Source: Candidatus Eiseniibacteriota bacterium
GTDB taxonomy: Bacteria > Eisenbacteria > RBG-16-71-46 > CAIMUX01 > WJJG01
NCBI GenBank assembly: GCA_023129715.1
Contig: JAGMBO010000070.1
Span: 1 to 64,000, forward strand
DNA: 64,000 nucleotides
Reading direction: 5' to 3'
The notes under the pieces were generated by a model. That model saw only the letters and a list, made by a program, of their open reading frames with translations, did no database searches and was not told the DNA's origin. The translations under genes and the position numbers were made by a program. How positions within the stretch are numbered: the stretch's first letter is position 1; each line of letters starts with the position of its first letter. Shown in pieces: positions 1 to 8,578 of this stretch.

Positions 1-679
1 CTCCGGGCCCGGTCTGGCAACGAATCGACAGAGCAGGCAGGTGCTGACAGACCAAGCCATCGAAGGGGAACGGAGATCTGCCTCGCGAGGGGTCATTATT
101 GGGAAAGCACTCTTTCGCGAAGGCGCAGACTTCACGAGCACGGGAAGTTCCCCGGTAAGTATAGCCCGGGGGATCCGGGTCGGGCAATCTCCATTTCTTC
201 TGTGGCGGACGCACCGTTCACCAGACACGTAGTCCGCGGAAACTGCATCGCGTGATCTTCCCCGCCCGTCCAGAGGTCCGTGGGGCTGCATGCTGGGCTA
301 GGCCGGCCTGGCGAAGTCGGGGCCGGTGACCGAAGCGCCCGAGTGTCAGTAGCCAGGGCCGTGTCGGCAAGCCCGTCGGGAGGTAAGTGATCTGACTTAT
401 AGAGCTTCAGCAGCCATGGTGCCTCTTGCTCTCTGCCCTCCCGCAGAGCACGGCCACCGTCCTCGTCCGTCTCGGGGGGGCGAACTCCGGGAGGGACACA
501 TGCCAGGTGCGAAGCGTCTCAAGCCCGTCGACCCGGCCGATTCTCTGACCGGAGCAACTCCAGCATTTGAAGGGCGATGGAGTTCTTGGAACCCACAGGT
601 TGTTCTGCGGGAAGCTGAAAGGATCTGTTGTGAATCAAAGTGTGAATCAGTAGGCTCGATTGAGGCTGTAATCCATTGC
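1..679. other. Gene-free stretch before the tRNA
   Basis: I find no coding region with a convincing ribosome binding site, codon pattern or recognisable product in these bases. The open frames that exist (for example 41-232 and 416-718 on the plus strand) give arginine- and serine-rich peptides with no family resemblance, as expected by chance in GC-rich DNA. I looked for the conserved cores of tmRNA, RNase P RNA and the SRP RNA and saw none. The stretch could hold a tRNA promoter near its right end or the tail of a gene lying to the left. Confidence 0.5.
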
Positions 680-753
680 GCCCTCGTAGCTCAGGTGGAT
701 AGAGCGACGGTTTCCTAAACCGTAGGCCGCAGGTTCGAGTCCTGCCGGGGGCA
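680..753 (+). tRNA. tRNA-Arg (anticodon CCT)
   Basis: A complete cloverleaf can be folded by eye. The acceptor stem pairs 680-686 with 746-752, with one G-U pair. The D stem GCTC (689-692) pairs with GAGC (702-705). The anticodon stem pairs 707-711 with 719-723 around the loop TTCCTAA, placing CCT at 714-716. The T arm GCAGG-TTCGAGT-CCTGC spans 729-745. The discriminator base is A753. The 3' CCA is not encoded, so it must be added after transcription. The tRNA decodes AGG. It sits 13 nt from the stop codon of the convergent gene at 767. Confidence 0.97.
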
Positions 754-766
754 CATTCTGAAGATC

Positions 767-3130
767 CTACTCGACGAGAACCACCTTCCTGGTCGTGGCG
801 AGGCCGCCGGCCCGCAGGCGGTAGAAATAGGTTCCCGAGGGAAGCTCGTTGCCCCGCTGATCCGTGCCATCCCAGAGCACGCGGTGCTCTCCCGCGGCCA
901 AGAGATGGTCTCTGAGCAGCGACCGCACCAGCCGGCCCCTCAGGTCATAGATCCCTAAGGTGACACGATCGGCCACCGTCAGAGCCAGACGAATCTCTGT
1001 CCGCGGGTTGAAGGGGTTGGGCCGATTCTGGGACAGCGCGCGCCAAGAGGGTTCCCGCGCAGCCTCCACCGCACTCACCTCCTCGCCGACTTCCACGATC
1101 ACGTGGGTCAGATCATAGTTGTGCGAACGATACACCTCCTCAGCGCAGACATAGAGGGTATCGATCTCACCGACCGAGGCACCGATTGGGATTGTCAGAT
1201 GCACCGGGTAGGTCGTATCTGATCCGGGGCTCATCCATAGGTCCCCATACTCCGTATGGAACTCCCAGCCCTGCGAATCATAGACAGTAAGATGAAGATG
1301 GAGCGGGTTCCGCCCCTCGTTACGGACGCTGAAGGAATACGGAATGGTCGTGCCGGGCGTGAAGAGGGTATCGCCTGTGTCCCAGGAAAAGGGCGGGGTC
1401 ACATCAACCGTGGGCACAACGTTGAGATAGATGGATAGATCACTCGTGACGCTGGGGTCCGCGGAGCAAACGGCGGACACATCCAGCCGGTCCTTCGTAC
1501 CAAAGGCTGCGTATTGCGGGATGACAATATCGAACTCGACCGTGGCAAAGAGAGGGAAGAAGCCGGCCGGGATGGTCTGGAAGTTGTTCGGGATGTAGTA
1601 CCCAAGGCTGTCGGTGGCGCTGATGTGGATCTGACCAGGAAGCTCCTGATTGGCCATGATCAGGAACTGCACACTCGCGGTATCACCCGGCGATGCCAGG
1701 CCCGGGCCCGGGAAGCGGGCCGGACTCGTATCCTCCGGGACCGAGATGGGCAGCAGCGTGATCATGGGCTCATATTCGCCGTCGCGCTCTAGCGAAGCAG
1801 CGAGTGATTGTGGAGCCCCTGCGCTCAGACGTCGAGCCGGAGTCCAGACGGCATCCGGCTCGGTGATATCCTCTATCGCGACACCAGGGTCGAGCATGAG
1901 CACGGGACTGCGGATGGTGATCGAGGCGGGGAACATCGTTCCCTCCTCCGCGCGCAGAACCACTTGATCAGAGGGATTGTCCTGCATGTCCACGCTGAAG
2001 GCCCATGAGTAGATCATGCCGCCGGCCACGTCCATGAAGGGATTGGGACGCGGTGCGAAGAGGGCATCGGCATCCAGGTCCCGCAAGGAGACCCAGTCGG
2101 CGGGATATCCCCACCAGTTGCCCGGGTCATTCCACCAGCCAACAAGGAAATCCCCGCAGGCATTGGAGACTTCAGTCCCGGGCCCGGAGAGAGTGATCTC
2201 GTCCGATACGGCATAGAAGCCGAAGCCGGGCATCGGGTCCGCACCGATGAGCATCTGGCCCCCGTCGCCATCGATGTTTCCTCCTCGCACATAGATATCG
2301 CTATCGGGCGGAGGCAGGATGGTGGCGTCGAAGAAATCGGAGCTGAAAAGGCAAATCGACCCGCTGGCCCATGGATCATCCGCCGCGGCGGGCAATCCCG
2401 ACCCCACACCGCTTTGGATCAGGCCGCGATTGACAATGCTCGCAAACGGCAGGAAAGGCCAATCCGGCCCCCCGACCGGCGACCATCCGATGACAATGAA
2501 GCCGCCGAGCGCGGCAGATCCCCCTTCGATGATGCCATTGTTGAAGACATGGAGGTCTGCGCAGGGCCCGAAGCCTGGTGCGGGCCAGGCAGGATTCCAG
2601 GAGAGGGGCTGCCCGCGGATGATCACGCCCCCGCCTAGTTCGATGATTCGTGAGGAGCCCCAGCCGGCAGTGTAGCCGTCCCCACCCCTGATAAGACCGT
2701 TGTTGAGCAATTGGCCGCTATCGCCGAGAAGCGTCAACATGACGGCTGTCGGGCAAGGTCCCTCGGATCTCTCGGTTCCGGGCGCGTTGAAGCCGAGGAT
2801 CTGGCCATTGTTCTCAAGATGATCCAGCACTCCGATCATCAGCAGAATGCGCACGCGCCGATCGGAAGTGATCGTTCCGTCGGGATGATCGATGATGCCG
2901 TTGTTGACGATCGACCTGGCCACCGCCGGCCACTGGACATGGATGCTGTGGTCGGGATGAATCAGGACATCATCCATGAGTGTCGGAACGAGCGCGGGGC
3001 TCCAGGTATTCGGGTTGTGCCACCAACCGCTGCGTGCCGACTCGATCGCCACTTGTGCCCTGGTGGGCGTCGGAACACATAGAGCTAGGATCAGCGCCAC
3101 GAGCAACAGGGAGATGCATATCCGTCCCAT
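767..3130 (-). CDS. Secreted G8/beta-helix-like protein with FlgD-like C-terminal sorting domain
   Basis: The product is a 787-residue exported protein of unknown role. A signal peptide (about residues 1-25, ending near TRAQ) is followed by a segment starting with W-x-x-P-x-T-W and D-D-V-x-I-x-P, which resembles the opening of G8-type domains. Then comes a run of N-N-G-x-I motifs at about 76, 107, 143, 197 and 234 (the last N-R-G-L-I), suggesting stacked beta-helix turns. The middle third looks like Ig-type beta-sandwich domains. The last ~85 residues begin with RPNPFNP and carry a D-L-R-G-R-L-V strand and the ending G-T-Y-F-Y-R-L, the FlgD-like/type IX-style C-terminal domain. In families with this domain it directs export and surface attachment, so surface location is inferred. 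It is a lone minus-strand gene, divergent from murJ. Its ligand or function cannot be read from the sequence. Confidence 0.8.
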   Translation of the reverse strand: MGRICISLLLVALILALCVPTPTRAQVAIESARSGWWHNPNTWSPALVPTLMDDVLIHPDHSIHVQWPAVARSIVNNGIIDHPDGTITSDRRVRILLMIGVLDHLENNGQILGFNAPGTERSEGPCPTAVMLTLLGDSGQLLNNGLIRGGDGYTAGWGSSRIIELGGGVIIRGQPLSWNPAWPAPGFGPCADLHVFNNGIIEGGSAALGGFIVIGWSPVGGPDWPFLPFASIVNRGLIQSGVGSGLPAAADDPWASGSICLFSSDFFDATILPPPDSDIYVRGGNIDGDGGQMLIGADPMPGFGFYAVSDEITLSGPGTEVSNACGDFLVGWWNDPGNWWGYPADWVSLRDLDADALFAPRPNPFMDVAGGMIYSWAFSVDMQDNPSDQVVLRAEEGTMFPASITIRSPVLMLDPGVAIEDITEPDAVWTPARRLSAGAPQSLAASLERDGEYEPMITLLPISVPEDTSPARFPGPGLASPGDTASVQFLIMANQELPGQIHISATDSLGYYIPNNFQTIPAGFFPLFATVEFDIVIPQYAAFGTKDRLDVSAVCSADPSVTSDLSIYLNVVPTVDVTPPFSWDTGDTLFTPGTTIPYSFSVRNEGRNPLHLHLTVYDSQGWEFHTEYGDLWMSPGSDTTYPVHLTIPIGASVGEIDTLYVCAEEVYRSHNYDLTHVIVEVGEEVSAVEAAREPSWRALSQNRPNPFNPRTEIRLALTVADRVTLGIYDLRGRLVRSLLRDHLLAAGEHRVLWDGTDQRGNELPSGTYFYRLRAGGLATTRKVVLVE

Positions 3131-3581
3131 GATGGCCCCCTTACCCTTGAACGTTCAGCGGTAGGATCAAACAGGATTTCAGGGCATTGTCTGGGGACTG
3201 CCAAGCAGGCCAGCAGGGAACTGATATGCAAGGGCCAAATCCCCACTTACCTTATTATTATCGCACAAATCCGTGCAGGCGACAACAACGAGAGGGCGCC
3301 GGAACGAGCGGGCTCCACTGCTCCGCGAGTCCCGCCATGCGGCGCGCCGCGTTTCCCCTCGGATAGGGTCACTGACTTGGGCGAGACTCGTGGTTTGGTT
3401 TTCCTGGATGCTAGGCGGCGACTGTAGGCCGCGGGTTGGCGCCCACGGATCGACCCCTCGGATCGAGCAAGGCTCTCTGAGCAAGGGGCGCGAATAGGAA
3501 CACGCGAATAGGAAACGCCTTGCGCCGCTTCACATTACAACCTAGCGTAACGGCAGGCTCGCCAGGGAGAGGGAGCGTCGA
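3131..3581. other. Divergent intergenic region upstream of murJ
   Basis: About 450 bases lie between two genes that start away from each other, so both promoters should be here. The only AT-rich patch is around 3243-3270 (CTTATTATTATCG on the plus strand, CGATAATAATAAG on the minus strand). It is the best place for a -10 element, but I cannot define a matched -35/-10 pair with confidence. No gene, RNA or clear repeat is visible in the rest. Confidence 0.4.
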
Positions 3582-5207
3582 TTGACTGCCGGCCCCGAGA
3601 ATCAGGATGCATTCCCAGAAGTCCGCCGCGGCGGATGGGTGCTCTCCGCCGGCAAGCTCGGCCTCGGCACGCTGCTGAGCCGCGTGCTCGGGGTCGTGCG
3701 CGACATCCTGCGCGCCTACCTCTTCGGCACCGGCATCGCCGCGGACGCCTTCACCGTCGCTTTCCGCCTGCCCAATATGCTGCGCGCCCTCTTCGCCGAG
3801 GGGACGCTGAGCGCGGCCTTCGTGCCGATTCTCGCCGAGGTCATGGAGAAGGGGGAGCGGGACGAGTGGAAGCGCTTCGTGCTCAACTGCGCGTCACTCT
3901 TGGCCCTCACCCTGGTGCTGGTCTGCCTGCTCGCCATTCTGGTCGCGCCCTACCTGATCCCGATTATCGCACCCGGTTTCGCGCGTGTGCCGGGCAAGCT
4001 CGAGCTGACCATCCAGCTCACGCAATGGCTGTTCCCCTATCTGCTGCTGATCGGCATGGCCACGCTGGCGATGGCGACGCTCAACTCCCTGCGCCACTTC
4101 ACCGCCCCGGCGCTTTCGGCCGCCGTGATGAATGTCGCAATGATCGCCAGCATGCTCTGGGTCTGTCCCCGGCTGGGGGAGGGGCAGGTCACCCAGATCC
4201 AGGGGCTTGCCTATGGCGTGCTTGCGGGGGGCGTGCTGCAACTCGCCATCCAGCTTCCGCCGCTCTTGCGCCATCGCATCGCGGTGCGCTTTCGCCTGCG
4301 GCTGCAGGACCCGCGGCTGAAGCGCATCGGCATACTGATGCTGCCCGGTGTCATCGGGATGGGCGTCGCTGAGATCAACGCCTTTGTCGATACGTTTCTT
4401 GCCTCGCTGCTACCGGCGGGCAGTGTGGCCGCACTCGAGTATGGCCACCGGGTGATGCAGCTTCCCTTAGGCGTCGTCGCCGTCGCGTTGGGCACCGCCG
4501 TCTTGCCGACGCTCGCGCGCTTCGCCGCCCGGGGCGAGCAGGAGTCGCTCGAGCAAGCCTTCAACCAGGCCCTGCGCCTGGTGCTCTTCATACTCGTTCC
4601 GGTCACCGGCGTCTTTCTCGTTCTCCACGCGCCGTTGCTGCAACTGCTCTTCGAACGCGGCGCATTCGCCGGCGGCGATTCGCTCGCGCTGACCGCGCGC
4701 GCGTTCATTTTCTATTCGGTCGGTCTCTGCTGTTACGGCGCGGCCAAGGTGATCGTACCGGTCTTCTATTCGCGCCAGAACACCCGCACGCCGGTGCGCG
4801 CCGCGGCCACCGCGATGGTGGCGAACATCGTCTTGAATGTGATTCTCATGCAGTGGCTCGGGCTCGGAGGCTTGGCCCTGGCCACGGCGCTTGCCAGCGC
4901 TATCAATGTCACCCTGTTGCTGCGGGCACTGCGCAGGCAGTACGGACTGCGGGCCCAGCGCGACCTACTGCGCTCGGCGGTCCGCAATCTGGCGGCGGCC
5001 GCCTTGGCCTGCGCGCTCGCCGCCGCGGGACTGCTCGCCGGGCGCTCTCTCGAAGCGGCCACCGGGTTGCCGGGAGGGCTCCTGCCCCTGGGGGCCGGGC
5101 TTCTCCTCGCCATGGCCGGCTATCTCGCGGCGGCCCGTCTGCTCGGCAGCCCTGAGCTTGGCTTCGTGATCGGCTTGTTGCGGAGTGCGCGGCGCCACGG
5201 CGGGTAA
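3582..5207 (+). CDS. murJ: MurJ (MviN) lipid II flippase
   Basis: This 541-residue polytopic membrane protein belongs to the MOP/MviN family, which moves the peptidoglycan precursor lipid II across the inner membrane. Family signatures near the N terminus are clear: a S-R-V-L-G-x-x-R-D helix (about 34-42), A-D-A-F (about 55-58), R-L-P-N-x-x-R-A-L-F-A-E-G (about 62-74) and A-F-V-P. Conserved arginines in these motifs line the substrate cavity in characterised MurJ proteins. Hydrophobic segments fill the rest, consistent with about 14 helices, and the length is normal for the family. The start is TTG at 3582, preceded by a purine-rich GGGAGAGGGA. The next gene, uvrC, begins 6 nt after the stop, so the two may share a transcript. 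Confidence 0.96.
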   Translation: MTAGPENQDAFPEVRRGGWVLSAGKLGLGTLLSRVLGVVRDILRAYLFGTGIAADAFTVAFRLPNMLRALFAEGTLSAAFVPILAEVMEKGERDEWKRFVLNCASLLALTLVLVCLLAILVAPYLIPIIAPGFARVPGKLELTIQLTQWLFPYLLLIGMATLAMATLNSLRHFTAPALSAAVMNVAMIASMLWVCPRLGEGQVTQIQGLAYGVLAGGVLQLAIQLPPLLRHRIAVRFRLRLQDPRLKRIGILMLPGVIGMGVAEINAFVDTFLASLLPAGSVAALEYGHRVMQLPLGVVAVALGTAVLPTLARFAARGEQESLEQAFNQALRLVLFILVPVTGVFLVLHAPLLQLLFERGAFAGGDSLALTARAFIFYSVGLCCYGAAKVIVPVFYSRQNTRTPVRAAATAMVANIVLNVILMQWLGLGGLALATALASAINVTLLLRALRRQYGLRAQRDLLRSAVRNLAAAALACALAAAGLLAGRSLEAATGLPGGLLPLGAGLLLAMAGYLAAARLLGSPELGFVIGLLRSARRHGG

Positions 5208-5213
5208 GGAGGG

Positions 5214-7412
5214 ATGTCTGGAGCGCCCCCAGCGGGGGGTAGTGAGAACAGGGCGGCGCTTACGGTTGACATGGTACTTTCAGCGGCCAGGGCAACGACG
5301 GCACATAGAAGGGGTTACGATTCTGGAGAGTCAAGAAAGGGAAGCGTGACCCGAGGTAGGGGGATCCGAGGCAGCGCGTCCAAAGGCAGGTCGTCGCGAG
5401 GTAGCGTGGCCGAGAGCAGCATGTCCAGAGGCAGGGTGCCCATGGGGCAAGAGAAGCCCGCTTGCGAGGGTGGTCGGCACCGCCCTCAGCGTCGCTCCAA
5501 TAGGGAGGAGCACCGGCGCGGCCGCCGGGGGCATGCTACCGGCGAGACTGCCGCGCAATCCACGCGCTGGAAGGCCTCTCTGGAAGAGAAGCTGCGCCTG
5601 CTGCCCAACGCCCCGGGCGTCTACCTGCTCAGAGATGGCGGGGGGAAGATCCTCTACGTTGGAAAGGCGAAGCGTCTGCCGGCCCGCGTGCGCAGCTACT
5701 TCCGCGGCACCCGGGCGCCCGATGAGCGCATCGCCGAGCTGCGGCGCCGCATCCGTGACTTCGATTACGTCGTCACCGCCAGCGAAACCGAAGCCCTGGT
5801 GCTCGAGGCAAGCCTCGTGCGCGCCCACGCCCCGCGCTTCAACGTCGAGCTCAAGGATGACAAGCGCTATCCCTTCTTGGCGATCAACACGCAGCATCCG
5901 TTCCCGCGGTTGCTCCTGACGCGCAAGATCGTCGCCGACGGCACCCGCTACTACGGCCCCTTCACGCATGTCAAGGATGTACGCAAGCTGTTGCGCACGC
6001 TGCGCCAGGTCTTCCCGCTGCGTTCCTGCAGCGACCGTCGGCTGAACCAGGGGGGCCGCGCATGCCTCGACTATTTCATCGACCTCTGTCCGGCCCCATG
6101 CACCGGGCTGGTGACGGGGGAGATCTATCGCGCCACCGTCGATACGCTGATCGCCTTCCTCGAAGGGCGCGGTGAGGAACTACTCAGGCGCTGGCGAGCG
6201 CGGATGAAGGCGCATGCTTCCGACCTACGTTTCGAGGAGTCGGCGCACGTGCGCGACAACATCGAACGCCTCGAACAGCTGATGGAATCTCAGCGCATGG
6301 TCGACATGCAGCGTCCCGACCTCGACGCGATCGGCCTCGTGGTGCGCGGCGCGCGGGCGGCCGCGGCGGTGTTTTCCCATCGTGAGGGGGCGGTTGTGCG
6401 GACACACCGCCTGGCGATCGAGCAGGCACGCTGGGCCGATGCGGCGGAGATCATGGAGGCGGTTCTTACGCAGCATTATGAGCACCGTCGCCGCATCCCG
6501 CCGCTGCTGCTCTGCAGCGAGCTGCCGCGCGACGCGGAGGTCGTAGGCCGATGGTTGAGCGCTCGTGCCGGCCGGCGCGTGCGTCTCGTGCGCCCGCAAC
6601 GGGGGAAGCGCGCCGAGCTCGTGCGGGGGGCGCTGCAGAATGCCCACTTCTTGCTCGAGGAGCGGGAGCTGTTGGCCCAAGGCCGGCGTGAGCGACTGGA
6701 TGCTTCCCTGTACGCGCTGCAGGAGGCGCTCGGGCTTGCCGGTGCGCCCTATCGCATCGAGGGCTACGACATCAGCATGCTGCAGGGAACCGATGCGGTC
6801 GGCGCACGCGTGCTCTTCGTCAACGGCGTCCCGCGCAAGGCCGGCTACCGGCGCTACCGAATCCGCAGCGTGGAGGGCAGTGACGACTTCGCCATGCTCG
6901 GCGAGATGGTTCAGCGGCGCGCACGCCGCCTCGCCGAAGAGGAGGGCGAGGAGGAGGAACCAGACCTCATGCTGATCGACGGAGGGCGCGGACAGGTCAA
7001 CCGGGTCTCCGAGGTTCTGTGCGCCGCGGGCTTCGCCGATCTGCCGGTGATCGGTCTGGCCAAGCGCGAGGAACTGATCTTCTTGCCCGACCAGCCCGAA
7101 CCGCTGCGGCTGCCGCGGTCGTCGCCGGCGCTGCAGCTGCTGCAGCGGGTGCGCGACGAGGCACACCGCTTCGCCGTCGGTTACCACCGCACGCTGAGAA
7201 GCAAGAGGCTCACGTCCTCTGCGCTGCAGGAGGTGCCCGGCTTGGGCGCCAAGCGCGCCGCGCTCCTGTTGCGGCACTTCGGCAGCGTCGCCGCCTTGAG
7301 CCGCGCCTCCGCGGATGAGATCATGCGCGTGCCAGGAATCGGCCCTAGGTTGGCGGCCGGCATCGCGCAGGTGCTGCGCGACCCGTCGGGAGGCGCGGCG
7401 CAGGAGGGGTGA
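5214..7412 (+). CDS. uvrC: UvrC, excinuclease ABC subunit C, with an odd N-terminal extension
   Basis: UvrC is the dual nuclease of bacterial nucleotide excision repair. From about residue 122 the protein is a standard UvrC. It has a GIY-YIG nuclease domain (GVYLL, then YVGKAK at 149-153), the cysteine set of the family iron-sulphur site (R-S-C, A-C-L, L-C-P-A-P-C), a UVR segment, an RNase H-like domain (GYDIS and LMLIDGGRGQ supply aspartates) and a C-terminal double helix-hairpin-helix (VPGLGAKRAA and VPGIGPRLAA). Total length is 732 residues against roughly 600 for typical UvrC. The extra ~120 residues contain an eight-fold five-residue repeat rich in Ser, Arg and Gly. The most downstream ATG before the homology is at 5442 (residue 77), so the true protein may be 656 residues and the repeat may be untranslated leader. 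The stop overlaps the GTG of the recombinase gene. Confidence 0.95.
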   Translation: MSGAPPAGGSENRAALTVDMVLSAARATTAHRRGYDSGESRKGSVTRGRGIRGSASKGRSSRGSVAESSMSRGRVPMGQEKPACEGGRHRPQRRSNREEHRRGRRGHATGETAAQSTRWKASLEEKLRLLPNAPGVYLLRDGGGKILYVGKAKRLPARVRSYFRGTRAPDERIAELRRRIRDFDYVVTASETEALVLEASLVRAHAPRFNVELKDDKRYPFLAINTQHPFPRLLLTRKIVADGTRYYGPFTHVKDVRKLLRTLRQVFPLRSCSDRRLNQGGRACLDYFIDLCPAPCTGLVTGEIYRATVDTLIAFLEGRGEELLRRWRARMKAHASDLRFEESAHVRDNIERLEQLMESQRMVDMQRPDLDAIGLVVRGARAAAAVFSHREGAVVRTHRLAIEQARWADAAEIMEAVLTQHYEHRRRIPPLLLCSELPRDAEVVGRWLSARAGRRVRLVRPQRGKRAELVRGALQNAHFLLEERELLAQGRRERLDASLYALQEALGLAGAPYRIEGYDISMLQGTDAVGARVLFVNGVPRKAGYRRYRIRSVEGSDDFAMLGEMVQRRARRLAEEEGEEEEPDLMLIDGGRGQVNRVSEVLCAAGFADLPVIGLAKREELIFLPDQPEPLRLPRSSPALQLLQRVRDEAHRFAVGYHRTLRSKRLTSSALQEVPGLGAKRAALLLRHFGSVAALSRASADEIMRVPGIGPRLAAGIAQVLRDPSGGAAQEG
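5338..5442 (+). repeat. 15-nt degenerate tandem repeat at the uvrC 5' end
   Basis: A GAGGCAG-like heptamer recurs at exactly 15-nt steps: 5338, 5353, 5368, 5383, 5398, 5413 and 5428, with a decayed copy at 5443. In the uvrC frame each unit encodes five residues of the type x-S/T-R-G-R/S, giving about eight pentapeptides. The perfect period with diverged bases shows an old tandem expansion. It is either translated as part of an extended UvrC or lies in its leader. Confidence 0.8.
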
Positions 7413-8428
7413 GGGCCGAGGACCCAGGACCCAGGACTTCCATGGAGGCGCGCGTGGGCGACCCTGTGATCAAGGAAGGATCCCGCGGAGGGCGCAGCCC
7501 CGCGCCGCCGGCACTGCCGGTGGGAGCAACGCGCTCCCTCGAGGAGTTCGTCTTCCACATCGCGTTCGTGCGCGGCGTCTCACCGCGGACCGTCGAGGCC
7601 TACCGTTCCGATCTGACCGCCTTGCACCTCGCACTTGCCACCCGCGGCATCGACGGTCCGGTCCAGGTCGGGCCGGCCGATCTGCGCGCCTACCTGATTG
7701 CCTTGCACGAGGGGGGGCGCAGGCCCGCTTCGGTTGCCCGGGTGCGCTCCGCGATCCGCACCTACTTCGCCTTTCTCATCGATGAAGGCGTGATCCGCGA
7801 CGATCCCGCGACCGACCTTCCCGCTCCGGCCGGTTGGCGCAGGGTCCCGCGGGCGCTGACCGAGCAACAAGTCCAGCAGCTCCTCGAAAGCATTCCGGGC
7901 ACCACGCCGCTCGGGCTGCGCGACCGGGCGCTGCTCGAGGTCGCCTATGGGACCGGCGCGCGCGCCTCCGAGCTGCTCGCCCTGCGACTCGAGGACTGCC
8001 GCTGGGAGGAACGTCTCCTGCGGTTCCTCGGCAAGGGACAGCGGGTGCGTCTGGTTCCCCTCGGCGGACCGGCGCACGATGCACTTGTCACCTATACTGA
8101 GCAGGCTCGACCGCTGCTGGTGCGGCAGCAACGAAGGGGTGGGGCAGGAGCCGAGGTGATCTTCCTCAACGCCCGCGGCGGCCCGCTGGGCCGCATGGGG
8201 TTCTGGAAGATCCTGCGAAAACGGGCCGCCGAGGCGGGGCTTCCCGAGGGGATCCACCCGCACCTGTTGCGGCACTCATATGCGACTCACCTTCTGCACC
8301 ATGGTGCGTCGCTTCGCGTAGTCCAGGAATTGCTGGGGCACTCGCGGTTGGCCACGACGCAGATCTACACGAGTGTCGACGCCGCGTACCTGCAGTCGGT
8401 GCACCAGCAGTTCCATCCGCGGGGCTGA
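7409..8428 (+). CDS. Tyrosine recombinase of the XerC/XerD family
   Basis: This 339-residue site-specific recombinase has an N-terminal SAM-like DNA-binding domain (about 43-130) and a C-terminal catalytic domain. The full catalytic set is visible: Arg185 in GTGARASE, Lys209 in LGKGQRVR, His285 and Arg288 in H-P-H-L-L-R-H, His311 in LLGHSRLATT and nucleophile Tyr320 in QIYTSV. In the family such proteins resolve chromosome dimers at dif. The regular Xer spacing favours that role over a phage integrase, but XerC and XerD cannot be told apart here. The GTG start overlaps the uvrC stop (GTGA). A second candidate start is ATG 7441, which has AGGA six bases upstream; the ~32 residues between them are not conserved-looking. 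Confidence 0.92.
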   Translation: MRAEDPGPRTSMEARVGDPVIKEGSRGGRSPAPPALPVGATRSLEEFVFHIAFVRGVSPRTVEAYRSDLTALHLALATRGIDGPVQVGPADLRAYLIALHEGGRRPASVARVRSAIRTYFAFLIDEGVIRDDPATDLPAPAGWRRVPRALTEQQVQQLLESIPGTTPLGLRDRALLEVAYGTGARASELLALRLEDCRWEERLLRFLGKGQRVRLVPLGGPAHDALVTYTEQARPLLVRQQRRGGAGAEVIFLNARGGPLGRMGFWKILRKRAAEAGLPEGIHPHLLRHSYATHLLHHGASLRVVQELLGHSRLATTQIYTSVDAAYLQSVHQQFHPRG

Positions 8429-8480
8429 GGCTGCCGGGGCGGGACGCGGGACAGCGCGCGGCAGGAGGCATCGGCGCGCG

Positions 8481-8576
8481 GCGACACGAACTGGGCGCAC
8501 GCAGCGACGCGAGCTGGGCGAAGGGGGCGCGACACGAGTTGCGGGAATGCAGCGACACGAACTGGAGGGGAGGGGG
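8481..8576 (+). repeat. Four-copy 23-25 nt degenerate tandem repeat
   Basis: Units beginning GCGACACGAACTGG start at 8481, 8504, 8529 and 8552, spaced 23, 25 and 23 nt. The second copy reads GCGACGCGAGCTGG and the third GCGACACGAGTTGC. The array fills the gap between the recombinase stop (8428) and the ATG at 8579. Its last copy runs into the purine-rich ribosome binding site. There are no spacers, so it is not a CRISPR array. Confidence 0.8.
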
Positions 8577-8578
8577 CG

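Noticed and set aside
7409..8428. Phage or island integrase
   Set aside because: The catalytic pattern and length fit chromosomal Xer, it sits next to uvrC, and no att sites or phage genes are visible.
8481..8576. CRISPR array
   Set aside because: Repeats are directly adjacent without spacers and are degenerate; no cas genes are in the window.
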